Below are positions 1-8,131 of a stretch of DNA of 64,000 bases, piece after piece. Origin of the DNA: Pseudanabaena sp. BC1403. Its GTDB lineage: Bacteria; Cyanobacteriota; Cyanobacteriia; Pseudanabaenales; Pseudanabaenaceae. The DNA lies in the NCBI RefSeq assembly GCF_002914585.1, contig NZ_PDDM01000004.1, positions 62,001 to 126,000 of the forward strand. The letters run 5' to 3'. Every line of letters begins with the position of its first letter. The first letter of the stretch is position 1. Position numbers and translations under genes: made by a program. A model generated the notes under the pieces. The model had not been told where the DNA came from. It searched no databases and was given only the letters and a program-made list of their open reading frames with translations.

Positions 1-482
1 TGGAGTGTTTGAAAATGTTTTTCGAGATCTTCAGGTGTGACATCCCAATCTACGTCTTTTACCGCAGTGATGTCGTGATACATGATGATCGGGATTTTGG
101 CAGTACGGGCGCGATCGCTGATTTGAGGAAATGGGGCGGGGGTAAAACTAGCGATCAGATCAGCATTAATACTGCTGCTCAGACTTGATAAAACTGGTAA
201 TGGGTCGTTGGCGATCGCATTGATCGATCTGACCTGATAGAGGGAAGCCGTCACCGACTCCAAAGCATTGTATTGACAAAAGGCTCGCGATTCATTACTT
301 GCAACAGGATTCGCAGGGTTTAAAGCTGATTCATTTGTGGCTGTGGCTATCTCCGTAGAGGATGTTCGGGAGACCAATCGCGAAGCGATCGCTGCACCCA
401 TGCCAGTTCCGAGGGCAGCTAATCCCAGCACGAGCCAAATCGTGTTCATGCTGCTGCTATTTTTGCCGTTGCCCCTGCTCAT
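1..482 (-). CDS. Polysaccharide deacetylase family protein, N-terminal part (cut by window edge)
   Basis: Reading the minus strand from an ATG at 480-482 gives an open frame to base 1, about 160 residues, without a stop. It starts MSRGNGKNSSS, followed by one hydrophobic segment (residues about 13-35, TIWLVLGLAALGTGMGAAIA), which is a signal anchor. A Ser/Asn/Ala-rich linker follows, then the sequence IPIIMYHDITAVKDVDWDV and TPEDLEKHFQTL. The MYHDI motif followed by 'VTPEDLEKHF' is the usual opening of the NodB-type deacetylase fold. Such enzymes remove acetyl or other acyl groups from surface polysaccharides or peptidoglycan at the cell envelope. The catalytic Asp/His motifs lie beyond the window, so activity cannot be judged. 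Confidence 0.75.
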   Translation of the reverse strand, partial: MSRGNGKNSSSMNTIWLVLGLAALGTGMGAAIASRLVSRTSSTEIATATNESALNPANPVASNESRAFCQYNALESVTASLYQVRSINAIANDPLPVLSSLSSSINADLIASFTPAPFPQISDRARTAKIPIIMYHDITAVKDVDWDVTPEDLEKHFQTL

Positions 483-585
483 AAGGATTTATAAATTTTG
501 TGATATTACTAGCGCCTATTTAATCAGAGAGCCATCATGTGCACAAGTACCTACGGTAAATGGTGGTATTTATTACGTTGAAATC

Positions 586-644
586 AAAAGGCAAGTTTTC
601 TTAAAAGTGCTGCTTTGCAGGACTTTTAAGAAAACTTGCCTTTT
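586..644. terminator. Bidirectional hairpin terminator
   Basis: A long inverted repeat has arms AAAAGGCAAGTTTTCTTAAA and its complement, nearly closed to a 3-nt tip GC-TTT-GC with one mismatch. A-tracts on one side and T-tracts on the other let it work in both directions. It lies just beyond the 3' end of the ydcF-like gene. Confidence 0.6.
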
Positions 645-654
645 CTTTTGGCAG

Positions 655-1494
655 TTAAGCCCATCCTGCTAATTGATAAACAAGTAAGCCAATGTACTCT
701 TTGATCGCATTGGTGGAGTTTTTGAGCGCATCCACACTTGGCAATAACTCAAGTATTGAGGCGAAACCTTTGTTGTTGTCATTTTGCACCGATAAAAAGT
801 CAGTTGGGACAGCAATAGACTCAACGCCGACTTTCCGAAATATTTCCATCGATCTCGGCATATGCAGAGCCGATGTTACTAGCAATATTTTATTGATTCC
901 CTTTTTAGCAAGGATTTCCTTTGTGTTAATCGCGTTATCGCGGGTATTAAAAGATTGCGATTCTTGGATAATGGCATCAGAGGGCACACCCATAAATTCA
1001 GCGATCGCAGCCATATCCTCGGACTCAGGGTTACCGCCCTCGCCTAACCATTCGGCTCTGCCACCAGTGACGATCATTAAGGGAGCCTTGCCCTGCTTAT
1101 AGAGCCACGAGCTATACAAAATGCGATCTCCAGCTTCATTGACCTCGTACCAAGGTCTCGGCGCTATGCGTGGTCTTGTACCGCCGCCCAAGACTACGAT
1201 TGCTTCAGCTTTGGGGATATCCCCATTTGGCAGATATTGCCATTCCAGCGATCGCACTAACCACTTAGAAAAAATTTCATTGCTGCTTAACAATAAAATT
1301 ACTAGTGCGATGCCTATTAGGGTTGAGGCAAAACGATTTTTTTTAAATAAGCTGATTAATTTACTAGAGTTACTAGCATTACGCGATCGCTTGGTTCTCC
1401 ATAACAAAATTACTAAGGCGATCGTAATTAATAGACTGGATAATCCAAGTGGATAAAAAAACAGAGGCAAAAGTTTCGATAAAAAAAGCGACAC
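655..1494 (-). CDS. YdcF family (DUF218) membrane protein
   Basis: A 279-residue protein with two N-terminal membrane segments (about 8-31 and 55-72), then a DUF218/YdcF domain from residue 96. That domain begins AEAIVVLGGG and contains ILYSSWLYKQGKAP, IVTGG and the ESQSFNTRDNA segment typical of the family. The relatives SanA and ElyC affect envelope integrity and lipid-carrier metabolism, and E. coli YdcF binds SAM, but the reaction is unknown for most members. The two-TM layout is that of the ElyC/YdcF branch with a periplasmic domain. It ends at the bidirectional hairpin at 586-644 and appears to be a single-gene unit. Confidence 0.85.
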   Translation of the reverse strand: MSLFLSKLLPLFFYPLGLSSLLITIALVILLWRTKRSRNASNSSKLISLFKKNRFASTLIGIALVILLLSSNEIFSKWLVRSLEWQYLPNGDIPKAEAIVVLGGGTRPRIAPRPWYEVNEAGDRILYSSWLYKQGKAPLMIVTGGRAEWLGEGGNPESEDMAAIAEFMGVPSDAIIQESQSFNTRDNAINTKEILAKKGINKILLVTSALHMPRSMEIFRKVGVESIAVPTDFLSVQNDNNKGFASILELLPSVDALKNSTNAIKEYIGLLVYQLAGWA

Positions 1495-1536
1495 AGTTTT
1501 AAGACCATTTGTTAGGGTTCTATATTTTAGTAATCC

Positions 1537-1652
1537 TATAGCAATGTAAGCTTTGCTTAGGACTTAAAACCCAAATTAATAAAGGCGGAGCTTCGCTCCG
1601 CCTTTATTAATTTGGGTTTTGATTTGTCCTAGCTATCTCTTACATTGCTATA
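1537..1652. repeat. Nested palindrome, 116 bp
   Basis: Outer arms TATAGCAATGTAAG (1537-1550) and CTTACATTGCTATA (1639-1652) enclose a second pair AGGAC/GTCCT. Inside that is a perfect 26-bp stem (1566-1591 with 1595-1620) with loop TTC and a GC-rich tip (GGCGGAGC/GCTCCGCC). The inner stem looks like the other terminators of the window, while the outer arms resemble terminal inverted repeats of a small non-autonomous element. Confidence 0.7.
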
Positions 1653-1690
1653 AATCATTAACAGTGACGACGCAAAGGATGAAACAGATT

Positions 1691-1719
1691 CCAGCAATTC
1701 TCATAATGAGAATTGCTGG
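1691..1719. repeat. Short perfect palindrome sharing the end motif of the 36-kb and 40-kb elements
   Basis: The 14-bp arm CCAGCAATTCTCAT, one central A, then its exact complement. The arm AGCAATTCTCAT matches, with small changes, the ends of the elements at 35964-36104 and 40296-40466. This may be two element ends brought together after loss of the middle. Confidence 0.6.
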
Positions 1720-1749
1720 TCAGTATCGAGATGGAATCCCAAATCGGCT

Positions 1750-2275
1750 CGATTCTGGTTCCATCCCAAGTTCGCCGAGTTGAAGAAAGCGATCGGATAT
1801 TGGGAAAGTGATACCGTAATTGGTTGCAACCATTCGGTTATTGTGTTTACGAATGTTGACAAAGCATCGAAGTATTTACTTGCTGGTTTAGCCCAAAAAA
1901 GACGATGACAGAAATAAATAGAGTGAGGGAAAGTGAGGACTAAACTCTTTATTTCTGCAAAACCAGCATTCCTAAAGACGAGGGCATTTGATAATCGAAG
2001 AGATCCTGCTAGCATGAGAAGTTGTCTGAAAGCATAAAACTAGTGTCTTTCTTCGCCAATTTGTATCATTCATAGGAGCGTGGATTGGATGGACATACAA
2101 AAGAACTAACTAGAGGGTTTTATCCCAAAAGTATAAACTTCAAAATAGTGAAGATAGATTATTCCTAAAAGATAGTGAATTTGATGAATCGCCAACCGAG
2201 AAAACCTCTTGGTCATCTCTCCCTTGTGAAGTATTTTTTGCTTCATTAGAACCCATTGCAGTTCATCTTTGAATT
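1750..2275 (+). pseudogene. Decayed IS30-family transposase remnant
   Basis: Three fragments in different frames read like the catalytic and C-terminal parts of an IS30 transposase. 1768-1908 gives KFAELKKAIGYWESDTVIG then VDKASKYLLAGLAQK before a stop, matching the family's 'GHWEGDTVIG...DRKSRYLLA' stretch. About 2104-2165 gives ELTRGFYPKSINFKIVK, like 'NGLIRQYFPKGTNF'. About 2173-2275 gives NLMNRQPRKPLGHLS and, after a frameshift, CEVFFASLEPIAVHL-stop, like 'LNNRPRKTLGYxTPxEVF'. No intact frame or clear IS ends remain. The family call rests on remembered motifs, not a search. Confidence 0.6.
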
Positions 2276-2861
2276 GGCGTTGTTCGATAGGAAAAACTAT
2301 TTTGATCAGCCAAATGGCTTAAATATTGCGGCTTGAAAATTGAAAACTAGTAACATTTAGACTAGGGTAACTGCATATATCCATGAATATTTTGCTTGGG
2401 TTTGTCTTTGAGGTAAGAATAGCTTGATCCTAGTATTTTATGGCTGCGATTTTCATAATAAATGCATGATTAAAACTTTATAAAATCATTTTTTGTTTCG
2501 CATCCATTTTTGTTGAAATCTTTGCCTGGCAAGTGTTTATGGCTTGTTTGTTAATCGTTCGGAATGTATAGGGTTGCTTTACAGGAAATATTGCCTTCGA
2601 TGCTAAATTCCTTGTATGCAATTGTTTCCTGTCATGACATATGTCTTACTCTTATTAAGGTTTTGTTGAAATGTCTGCAAAAAAACAATCAACTAATTTT
2701 AATTTCGACGAGAATATGCTTTAATAACTATTAAGGGGAATTAGAGATGCCTTAATTAAAAAGATTAACGCATGGTTAAATACAAGTTGACAAGGTGCGA
2801 AGTTATACTAGCTAGTAGGATTACGATCAAAGTTCATACCTAAAAATCGGCAATTAATGTT
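2276..2861. other. Non-coding stretch upstream of the pil operon
   Basis: About 580 AT-rich bases without a convincing reading frame or a strong hairpin. It probably holds the promoter of the pilG-like gene; no specific element could be identified. Confidence 0.4.
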
Positions 2862-4154
2862 ATGCGTGCTGGGATAGATTTAGATGAAACGTGTAAAGAG
2901 CACGAGGAATCGGCTCGGAACTTATTAAAAAGTTTAGAGCTAAGTAGATCTGGATGTGTATATGTTGTCCGAGATCGCATTCGTTGGTCTTTCTATATTG
3001 ATCGCGGGAAATTGGTCTATGCTTCCCACTCATTAGATAGTTTTGAAAGATTAGAAAGACACCTACGAAGTTTAAGTCGCGAAGTTCCTGAACTGAACGA
3101 CAAATTGCGATCTCAGCTTCGGCTAATGTTTGATGACCCATCTCCAGATAATGCGAAGTACAAAGTTACTAGCGAAATTCTTTGTATTGAATATCTTGCA
3201 ATTTTGTGGCTAGTTGATGAAAACTATCTGTCAAAACCTATTGCTGGGAAACTAGTAGCACGGATCATCCAAGAAGTTGTCGAAGCATTCTTGTGTTTGC
3301 CAGAAGGTGATTTTGAGGGTATCTATTATGAACACTTTTTGAAAGAAACTTATTGCAGCTTATCGATTGATCGGATTTTAGAAGTTGTGACGCAGCGACT
3401 TCAAGCTTGGTATAAATTTGGACCGATGATTGTTTCCCCCTACCAATGTCCCTATTTAGTCAGCCAAAAAAGTGCGGAAAAACGGATGTCGGCTGATACT
3501 GTACAGCGACTTGGGCGAGTTTTACGTGGTTTTAACTTCTGTCAGTTGGGTGCATTATTCGGTAAAGATCCATTGGCGATCGCAAAGCAACTCGCTCCCC
3601 TTATTAGTGATGGCTCCATCATATTGAGAGAGCCTTTATCTCCTTTTGATATGTTGCCGCACACCTATTATCTGGCTCCTGCCGAAGAGCAAGAAAATAT
3701 CGAAAAACTTTCAAAATCTTTTGTGAATGTAGCTAGTTTAGGTGGAGATATAGCTGGGATCTCACAGATTTTTCCACAACAATCATCAAAAATCTGGAAG
3801 ATAGCCTGTATTGATGATAGTGAATCAATGCTCAGTATGATCAGCACTTACTTAGGTAGTGAAGATTTTCAAGTTACGTTGATTCAAGACTCCATAAAAG
3901 CTTTGTTGAAAATCACTTCTATTCGTCCTGATTTGATTTTGCTAGACATTGGAATGCCCACTGTTGACGGCTATCAACTTTGTTCTCTAATTCGTAAATC
4001 TTCGGTTTTAAAAGATATTCCCATTGTGATGGTGACTGGTAATAAAGGATTAATTGATCGCGCACGAGCGAGGATGTCAGGTGCTACAGATTATTTGACC
4101 AAACCATTTGTCAAAGCCGACTTACTGAGAATGATTATGCGTCATTTGATGTAG
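2862..4154 (+). CDS. pilG: PatA/PilG-type response regulator (PATAN domain plus receiver)
   Basis: A 430-residue protein. The N-terminal two thirds is a PATAN/DUF4388-like region, with the segment WSFYIDRGKLVYASHS and then 'LERHLRSLSREV' typical of cyanobacterial PatA-type regulators. The receiver domain covers residues 313-430, with acidic pair D318/D319, phospho-acceptor D362 in LILLDIGMP and K414 in YLTKPF. No DNA-binding domain is present, so output is likely by protein contact with the pilus motor or the other regulators. It heads an operon in the order of the Synechocystis pilG-pilH-pilI-pilJ phototaxis locus, which is the basis for the gene name. A 231-bp gap to the next gene may allow a second promoter. 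Confidence 0.85.
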   Translation: MRAGIDLDETCKEHEESARNLLKSLELSRSGCVYVVRDRIRWSFYIDRGKLVYASHSLDSFERLERHLRSLSREVPELNDKLRSQLRLMFDDPSPDNAKYKVTSEILCIEYLAILWLVDENYLSKPIAGKLVARIIQEVVEAFLCLPEGDFEGIYYEHFLKETYCSLSIDRILEVVTQRLQAWYKFGPMIVSPYQCPYLVSQKSAEKRMSADTVQRLGRVLRGFNFCQLGALFGKDPLAIAKQLAPLISDGSIILREPLSPFDMLPHTYYLAPAEEQENIEKLSKSFVNVASLGGDIAGISQIFPQQSSKIWKIACIDDSESMLSMISTYLGSEDFQVTLIQDSIKALLKITSIRPDLILLDIGMPTVDGYQLCSLIRKSSVLKDIPIVMVTGNKGLIDRARARMSGATDYLTKPFVKADLLRMIMRHLM

Positions 4155-4385
4155 GTATTTGTGTGCATGTTTGTGGCAATATTTAAGCCTCCATTAATTG
4201 CTGGTTTTGCAGTAATTAAACATCAGGAATCTGAAAAGGCATTGCTTAAATGTGGTATCTTTATATTCTATATACTAAGATTCATGAGTTTGCTCAAATA
4301 CTAGGATTATTACAAAAAAGTAAAATCCTATCTGAAAAAGCCACTAGTTAATAACGAACAAAAAAATATATAGGGAGAATGCATT

Positions 4386-4745
4386 ATGACGACAGTTCTT
4401 GTAGTTGAGGATACTGCTTCTGAGCGGGATTTGATTGTTGGTTATTTAGTGGAAGGTGGCTATAAAGTAATCAGTGCAAGTAATGGGCAAGAAGCCCTCA
4501 AAGAAATCGAAGGAAAGAGACCTGATGTTGTGATTACAGATTTGGTCATGCCAGGAATGAGTGGATTAGAGCTATGCCGCAGTTTGAAAAAAAATAATGA
4601 GACGAAGGATGTTCCAATTGTGGCCTGTACTTCTAAAAATCAAGAGCTTGACAAACTATGGGGCATGAAACAAGGAGTTAATGTTTATATTACTAAGCCG
4701 TTCTCTCGTGAAGATATTTTGCGGGCGATGCGCTCTGTTATATAG
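4386..4745 (+). CDS. pilH: Single-domain response regulator, PilH-like, copy 1
   Basis: A 119-residue stand-alone CheY-like receiver: acidic pocket E8/D9, phospho-acceptor D52 in VITDLVMPGM, T82 and K104 in YITKPF. The start ATG follows GGGAGAATGCATT. Its position between the PatA-type gene and the CheW-like gene matches pilH, whose product diverts phosphate from or competes with PilG in type IV pilus chemosensory systems. The following gene is a close relative in tandem. C64 and C81 are shared with that copy (C64, C80). Confidence 0.85.
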   Translation: MTTVLVVEDTASERDLIVGYLVEGGYKVISASNGQEALKEIEGKRPDVVITDLVMPGMSGLELCRSLKKNNETKDVPIVACTSKNQELDKLWGMKQGVNVYITKPFSREDILRAMRSVI

Positions 4746-4814
4746 ATACCTATACCTTGAGCATTGTGATTTATCCGTTTTTATATATTTTTATATAGTA
4801 AGGAGATTTAGAAA

Positions 4815-5174
4815 TTGATTATAGTATTGGTAGTAGAAGATGTCTCTTCGGAACGTGAATTGATTTGTGAGTATTTGCGTCAGGGTGGATATTCTGTGAT
4901 ACACGCTTGTGATGGTAATGAAGGCTTAGCAAAGTTTGAGTTAGATAAACCTGATATTGTCATTACCGACTTAGTAATGCCTGGAATGGGTGGGCTTGAG
5001 CTTTGTCGAGCCATTAAAAAAAATACTCCAGCTAAAGTGCCTGTAATTGCATGCACCAGTAAAAAACAAGAAATTGATCGTTTATGGGGAATCAAACAGG
5101 GGATTGATGTTTATCTCACTAAGCCATTTACAAAAGAGGAGATTTTGCATGCAGTGCAATCGCTAGGAGGGTAA
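4815..5174 (+). CDS. Single-domain response regulator, PilH-like, copy 2 (TTG start)
   Basis: A 119-residue receiver visibly derived from the same ancestor as copy 1. It shares VLVVED near the start, TDLVMPGM around D52, LELCR, ACTSK and the TKPF end around K103. The start is TTG at 4815, nine bases after AGGAG (4801-4805). No in-frame ATG lies near it and the sequence aligns with copy 1 from this residue. Acidic pocket, D52 and K103 are intact, so it should be phosphorylated. It ends 4 bp before pilI, so the two are translationally close. Two PilH-like proteins could split the kinase's phosphate between separate outputs (inference). Confidence 0.85.
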   Translation: MIIVLVVEDVSSERELICEYLRQGGYSVIHACDGNEGLAKFELDKPDIVITDLVMPGMGGLELCRAIKKNTPAKVPVIACTSKKQEIDRLWGIKQGIDVYLTKPFTKEEILHAVQSLGG

Positions 5175-5178
5175 TGAA

Positions 5179-5691
5179 ATGTCCGACTTAATGATCGAGC
5201 TACAGGAGGAACGAACACAGGCGATCGCAGGATTGCCACACCTCAGCTTGCAAATAGAGCGAAATGTGATTGTGGCGGTACAACTCAAATATGTGCGTGA
5301 AACCTTAGTGCTAGATGCCGATCGCTTTACGCAAATGCCTAACGTTAATGCTTGTTTGATGGGTTTAGTTGAGCATCGCAGTAATGTCTTTTGGGTGCTA
5401 GATTTACCTCAGGCTTTGGGGTTTGCACCGCTTGATTCCACCTCGATCGCTACCCATATCGCCATTTTACAAATCGGAGGTGCATTTCTGGGGCTAGGGG
5501 TGTATCGGATTGGGCGAGTGTTGCGGTTTGCCGAGACAGAGATTGTATCGCCCTTAGAATTTCCGCAGACAAATATTCCCATTGAGTCCGTACCATTTTT
5601 GCGTGGTTGTCTCCTCAATGCTGAAGGGGCTAATAAAAATCTGTATGTTTTAGATGCAGAGGCGATCTCCAGCCATAACTTCACTGTGTAA
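5179..5691 (+). CDS. pilI: CheW-like adaptor, PilI-type
   Basis: A 170-residue CheW-domain protein that should bridge the PilJ receptor and the PilL kinase. The fold is seen in the VYVRETLV-like start (VQLKYVRETLVLD), the LMGLVEHRSNVFWVLDLPQALGF stretch (residues about 54-77) and the final GCLLNAEGANKNLYVLD. The start ATG lies 4 bp after the previous stop, and the ribosome site CTAGGAGGG overlaps the end of the upstream frame. Its length matches PilI of other cyanobacteria. A 60-bp spacer then leads to pilJ. Confidence 0.85.
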   Translation: MSDLMIELQEERTQAIAGLPHLSLQIERNVIVAVQLKYVRETLVLDADRFTQMPNVNACLMGLVEHRSNVFWVLDLPQALGFAPLDSTSIATHIAILQIGGAFLGLGVYRIGRVLRFAETEIVSPLEFPQTNIPIESVPFLRGCLLNAEGANKNLYVLDAEAISSHNFTV

Positions 5692-5751
5692 ACTGGATTT
5701 CTTTTTTCTTTTTTCTTTTAACTTTTTCCTTGAACAACGGAGCTTTAAATC

Positions 5752-8067
5752 ATGGTTCTCGATTCACGTTCTCGCATTGATAGCTCTGATGCAATCAATA
5801 GCAATGATACATCTTCTAATAATGGAATAAGCAATGAGTCGGTGGGTATAGTGGATTCATCTATATCTATACCTGTGGCTCCAGCAGCTAAAAAGAATTT
5901 CAGTGGAAACTGGTGGAATTCTCTAGGTTTGCAGACAAAGACCACAGTTGTATCTATTGCTGCGATAACAATTCCTTTGATTGCCTTGGGTGGATTTGCT
6001 TACTTCTATGTTGGACAAAAAATTACTGACACTGTCAAACAACAACAAGCTGATACTGCCAATGCATTGGTTTATCGGGTTGCCTATTTCATGCGAGATC
6101 GATATGCAGATATTCAAGTTCTTGCCAAACTTTCATTCTTAACCAATTCAAAGATACGAGAAGCTATCCCAATATCTGAACAGAAAGATATTTTAGATGC
6201 CTATATCAAGAGCTATCTGATCTATGACAGTATCGCTGTGTACCGATTGGATGGTTCTCTGATGCTTGATGTGAGCCCAGAACCACCACCCGCTAATATT
6301 TCTAAACGATCTTATTTTCAAACGGTTCTGTCAACTGACAAGCCATACATCAGTCAGCCTGAACCTTCTGTCGTCAGCAAGAAAGTAAGTTTCTTTATTG
6401 CTGCGCCAGTTAAAGATGCAGTCACAGGTAAAACTATTGCTGTGATTCGGACAAGAACGCAGGCATCTGAGCTTGAAAAAATTATTAAGGACTTTGGTTT
6501 GGGTAACGGGCAGTACCACTTATCTGAATCCGATGGTTCGTTCTTTATCGCCAAAGAAGAGGGGAAAGTTGGTCGTCAGCTAAAAACCGATTTTCCTGCA
6601 CTAGCTTCTATCATTGCAAAGCGTGAAATTGATGTGGCAACTTCTGTTGACGGCTTTTCTAATAAAGAACAATTTGTCGGTTATGCACCATTGCCAAAAT
6701 TGGACGGGCTACCAGATCTGAAGTGGGAAGCGATAATGACAATTGATACTAACGTTGCACTTCAACCTGTACAACAGTTGCTTTTAATCTTGATAGCAGC
6801 AACAGGTGTGGTAGGGATATTGGCTGCGGCATTGGCGATCTTGATCGCCCGACGCGCCACAAAGCCTCTAATCGATGCAACTGATGCGGTAGTCAAACTT
6901 GGGAAAGGTAATCTTGAGACTCGCCTCACCGTAAAAGGTGAAGATGAGATGGCGCAGTTGGGCGACAACATCAACTTGATGGCGGGTCAGTTGCAAGAAT
7001 TCATTTCGCTCCAAGAAGAGCAAACTCGACAATCTGCTGAATTAGCAGAAAAAGAACGTCAGCGGAGTGAGTTAATTCAGCGAGAGTTAATTACACTACT
7101 ATCTGATGTTGAGGGTGCGGTGAGTGGAGACTTGACCGTTCGCGCTCAAATCTCGGAGGGGGAAATTGGTATCGTTGCCGACTTTTTTAATGCGATCGTG
7201 GAAAGTTTGCGGGACATTGTATCGCAAGTAAAAACTGCCACTTTGCAGGTAAACTCCTCAGTAAATACCAACAATGAATCGATTCGCAACCTAGCTAGTG
7301 AATCAACCCTACAAGCCGAACAACTTGATGATGCGCTGCAATCTGTAGAAGAGATGACTGATTCGATTCAACAGGTGGCAAGTGATGCTAAGGAAGCATC
7401 TGATGCCTCCAACTTAGCAGCAACTACAGCAGAAACTGGTAGTATCGCGATCGAGCAGTCAGCAACCAGTATCCTGCAATTGCGTCAAACCGTTGCTGAA
7501 ACCACCAAAAAGGTAAAACGTCTCGGTGAAGCATCTCAACAGATTTCTAAAGTTGTCGTTCTAATTGACCAGATTGCGCTAAAAACAAACATGTTGGCGG
7601 TGAACGCCAGTATTGAGGCGGCGCGTGCGGGTGAAGAAGGTCGAGGCTTTGCGGTAGTTGCGGAAGAAGTTGGCGCACTTGCTGCCCAGTCAGCAACGGC
7701 AACCAAAGAAATTGCACGGATTGTCGAAAGCATCCAACAAGAAACTAGCGAAGTAGTCGAATCAATGGAAGCAAGTACATTGCAGGTTGTTGAAGGTACG
7801 AACAAGGTCGAAGATGCACGGAAGAGTTTGAGTCAGATTGTGGATGTGGCGAGGAAGGTAAACGAACTCTTCCAAGGCATTTCGATCGCAACAACTTCGC
7901 AGGTAAAAACTTCTCAGTCAGTGAAGCTGGTTATGGAAAATCTCTCTACCCAGTCTCAAAGGTCTTCAGCTACTTCCCGTGAAGTATCAATCGCCCTCCA
8001 AGAGACGGCGGACGTTGCTAGTAAGTTACAAGCTTCAGTGGAAACCTTTAAGGTTGATGCGGCATAA
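5752..8067 (+). CDS. pilJ: Methyl-accepting chemotaxis protein, PilJ-type
   Basis: A 771-residue membrane receptor. Order: cytoplasmic Ser/Asn-rich tail (1-60), TM1 (about 63-88, [19 protein letters not shown]), a periplasmic dCache-type sensor (about 90-335, with [13 protein letters not shown] near its start), TM2 (about 342-364), HAMP ([20 protein letters not shown]) and a long coiled-coil signalling domain. Its hairpin tip carries [17 protein letters not shown]. In relatives such receptors sense light-related or chemical cues and control type IV pilus twitching. PilJ sits between PilI and PilL as in Synechocystis. No CheR or CheB gene is present here, so how adaptation works is open. Confidence 0.9.
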   Translation: MVLDSRSRIDSSDAINSNDTSSNNGISNESVGIVDSSISIPVAPAAKKNFSGNWWNSLGLQTKTTVVSIAAITIPLIALGGFAYFYVGQKITDTVKQQQADTANALVYRVAYFMRDRYADIQVLAKLSFLTNSKIREAIPISEQKDILDAYIKSYLIYDSIAVYRLDGSLMLDVSPEPPPANISKRSYFQTVLSTDKPYISQPEPSVVSKKVSFFIAAPVKDAVTGKTIAVIRTRTQASELEKIIKDFGLGNGQYHLSESDGSFFIAKEEGKVGRQLKTDFPALASIIAKREIDVATSVDGFSNKEQFVGYAPLPKLDGLPDLKWEAIMTIDTNVALQPVQQLLLILIAATGVVGILAAALAILIARRATKPLIDATDAVVKLGKGNLETRLTVKGEDEMAQLGDNINLMAGQLQEFISLQEEQTRQSAELAEKERQRSELIQRELITLLSDVEGAVSGDLTVRAQISEGEIGIVADFFNAIVESLRDIVSQVKTATLQVNSSVNTNNESIRNLASESTLQAEQLDDALQSVEEMTDSIQQVASDAKEASDASNLAATTAETGSIAIEQSATSILQLRQTVAETTKKVKRLGEASQQISKVVVLIDQIALKTNMLAVNASIEAARAGEEGRGFAVVAEEVGALAAQSATATKEIARIVESIQQETSEVVESMEASTLQVVEGTNKVEDARKSLSQIVDVARKVNELFQGISIATTSQVKTSQSVKLVMENLSTQSQRSSATSREVSIALQETADVASKLQASVETFKVDAA

Positions 8068-8070
8068 AGT

Positions 8071-8103
8071 TTTTGAGACCTGTGATTTGCGCAGGTCTCA
8101 AAA
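8071..8103. terminator. Hairpin inside the pil operon, between pilJ and pilL
   Basis: Perfect 12-bp arms TTTTGAGACCTG (8071-8082) and CAGGTCTCAAAA (8092-8103) with a 9-nt loop, directly after the pilJ stop. It may attenuate transcription into pilL or protect the 3' end of an upstream processed mRNA. Confidence 0.5.
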
Positions 8104-8131
8104 ATAATTTTAAAAATTAGTAGAGGTCGAT

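Noticed and set aside
1-60. Possible truncated deacetylase pseudogene
   Set aside because: The frame is open to base 1 with no stop; the gene is just cut by the window edge.
692-1102. Plus-strand reading frame of 136 residues
   Set aside because: It lies antisense over the clear YdcF gene and has no family features.
2860-3141. Minus-strand frame over the start of the pilG-like gene
   Set aside because: Shadow of a well-supported coding frame.
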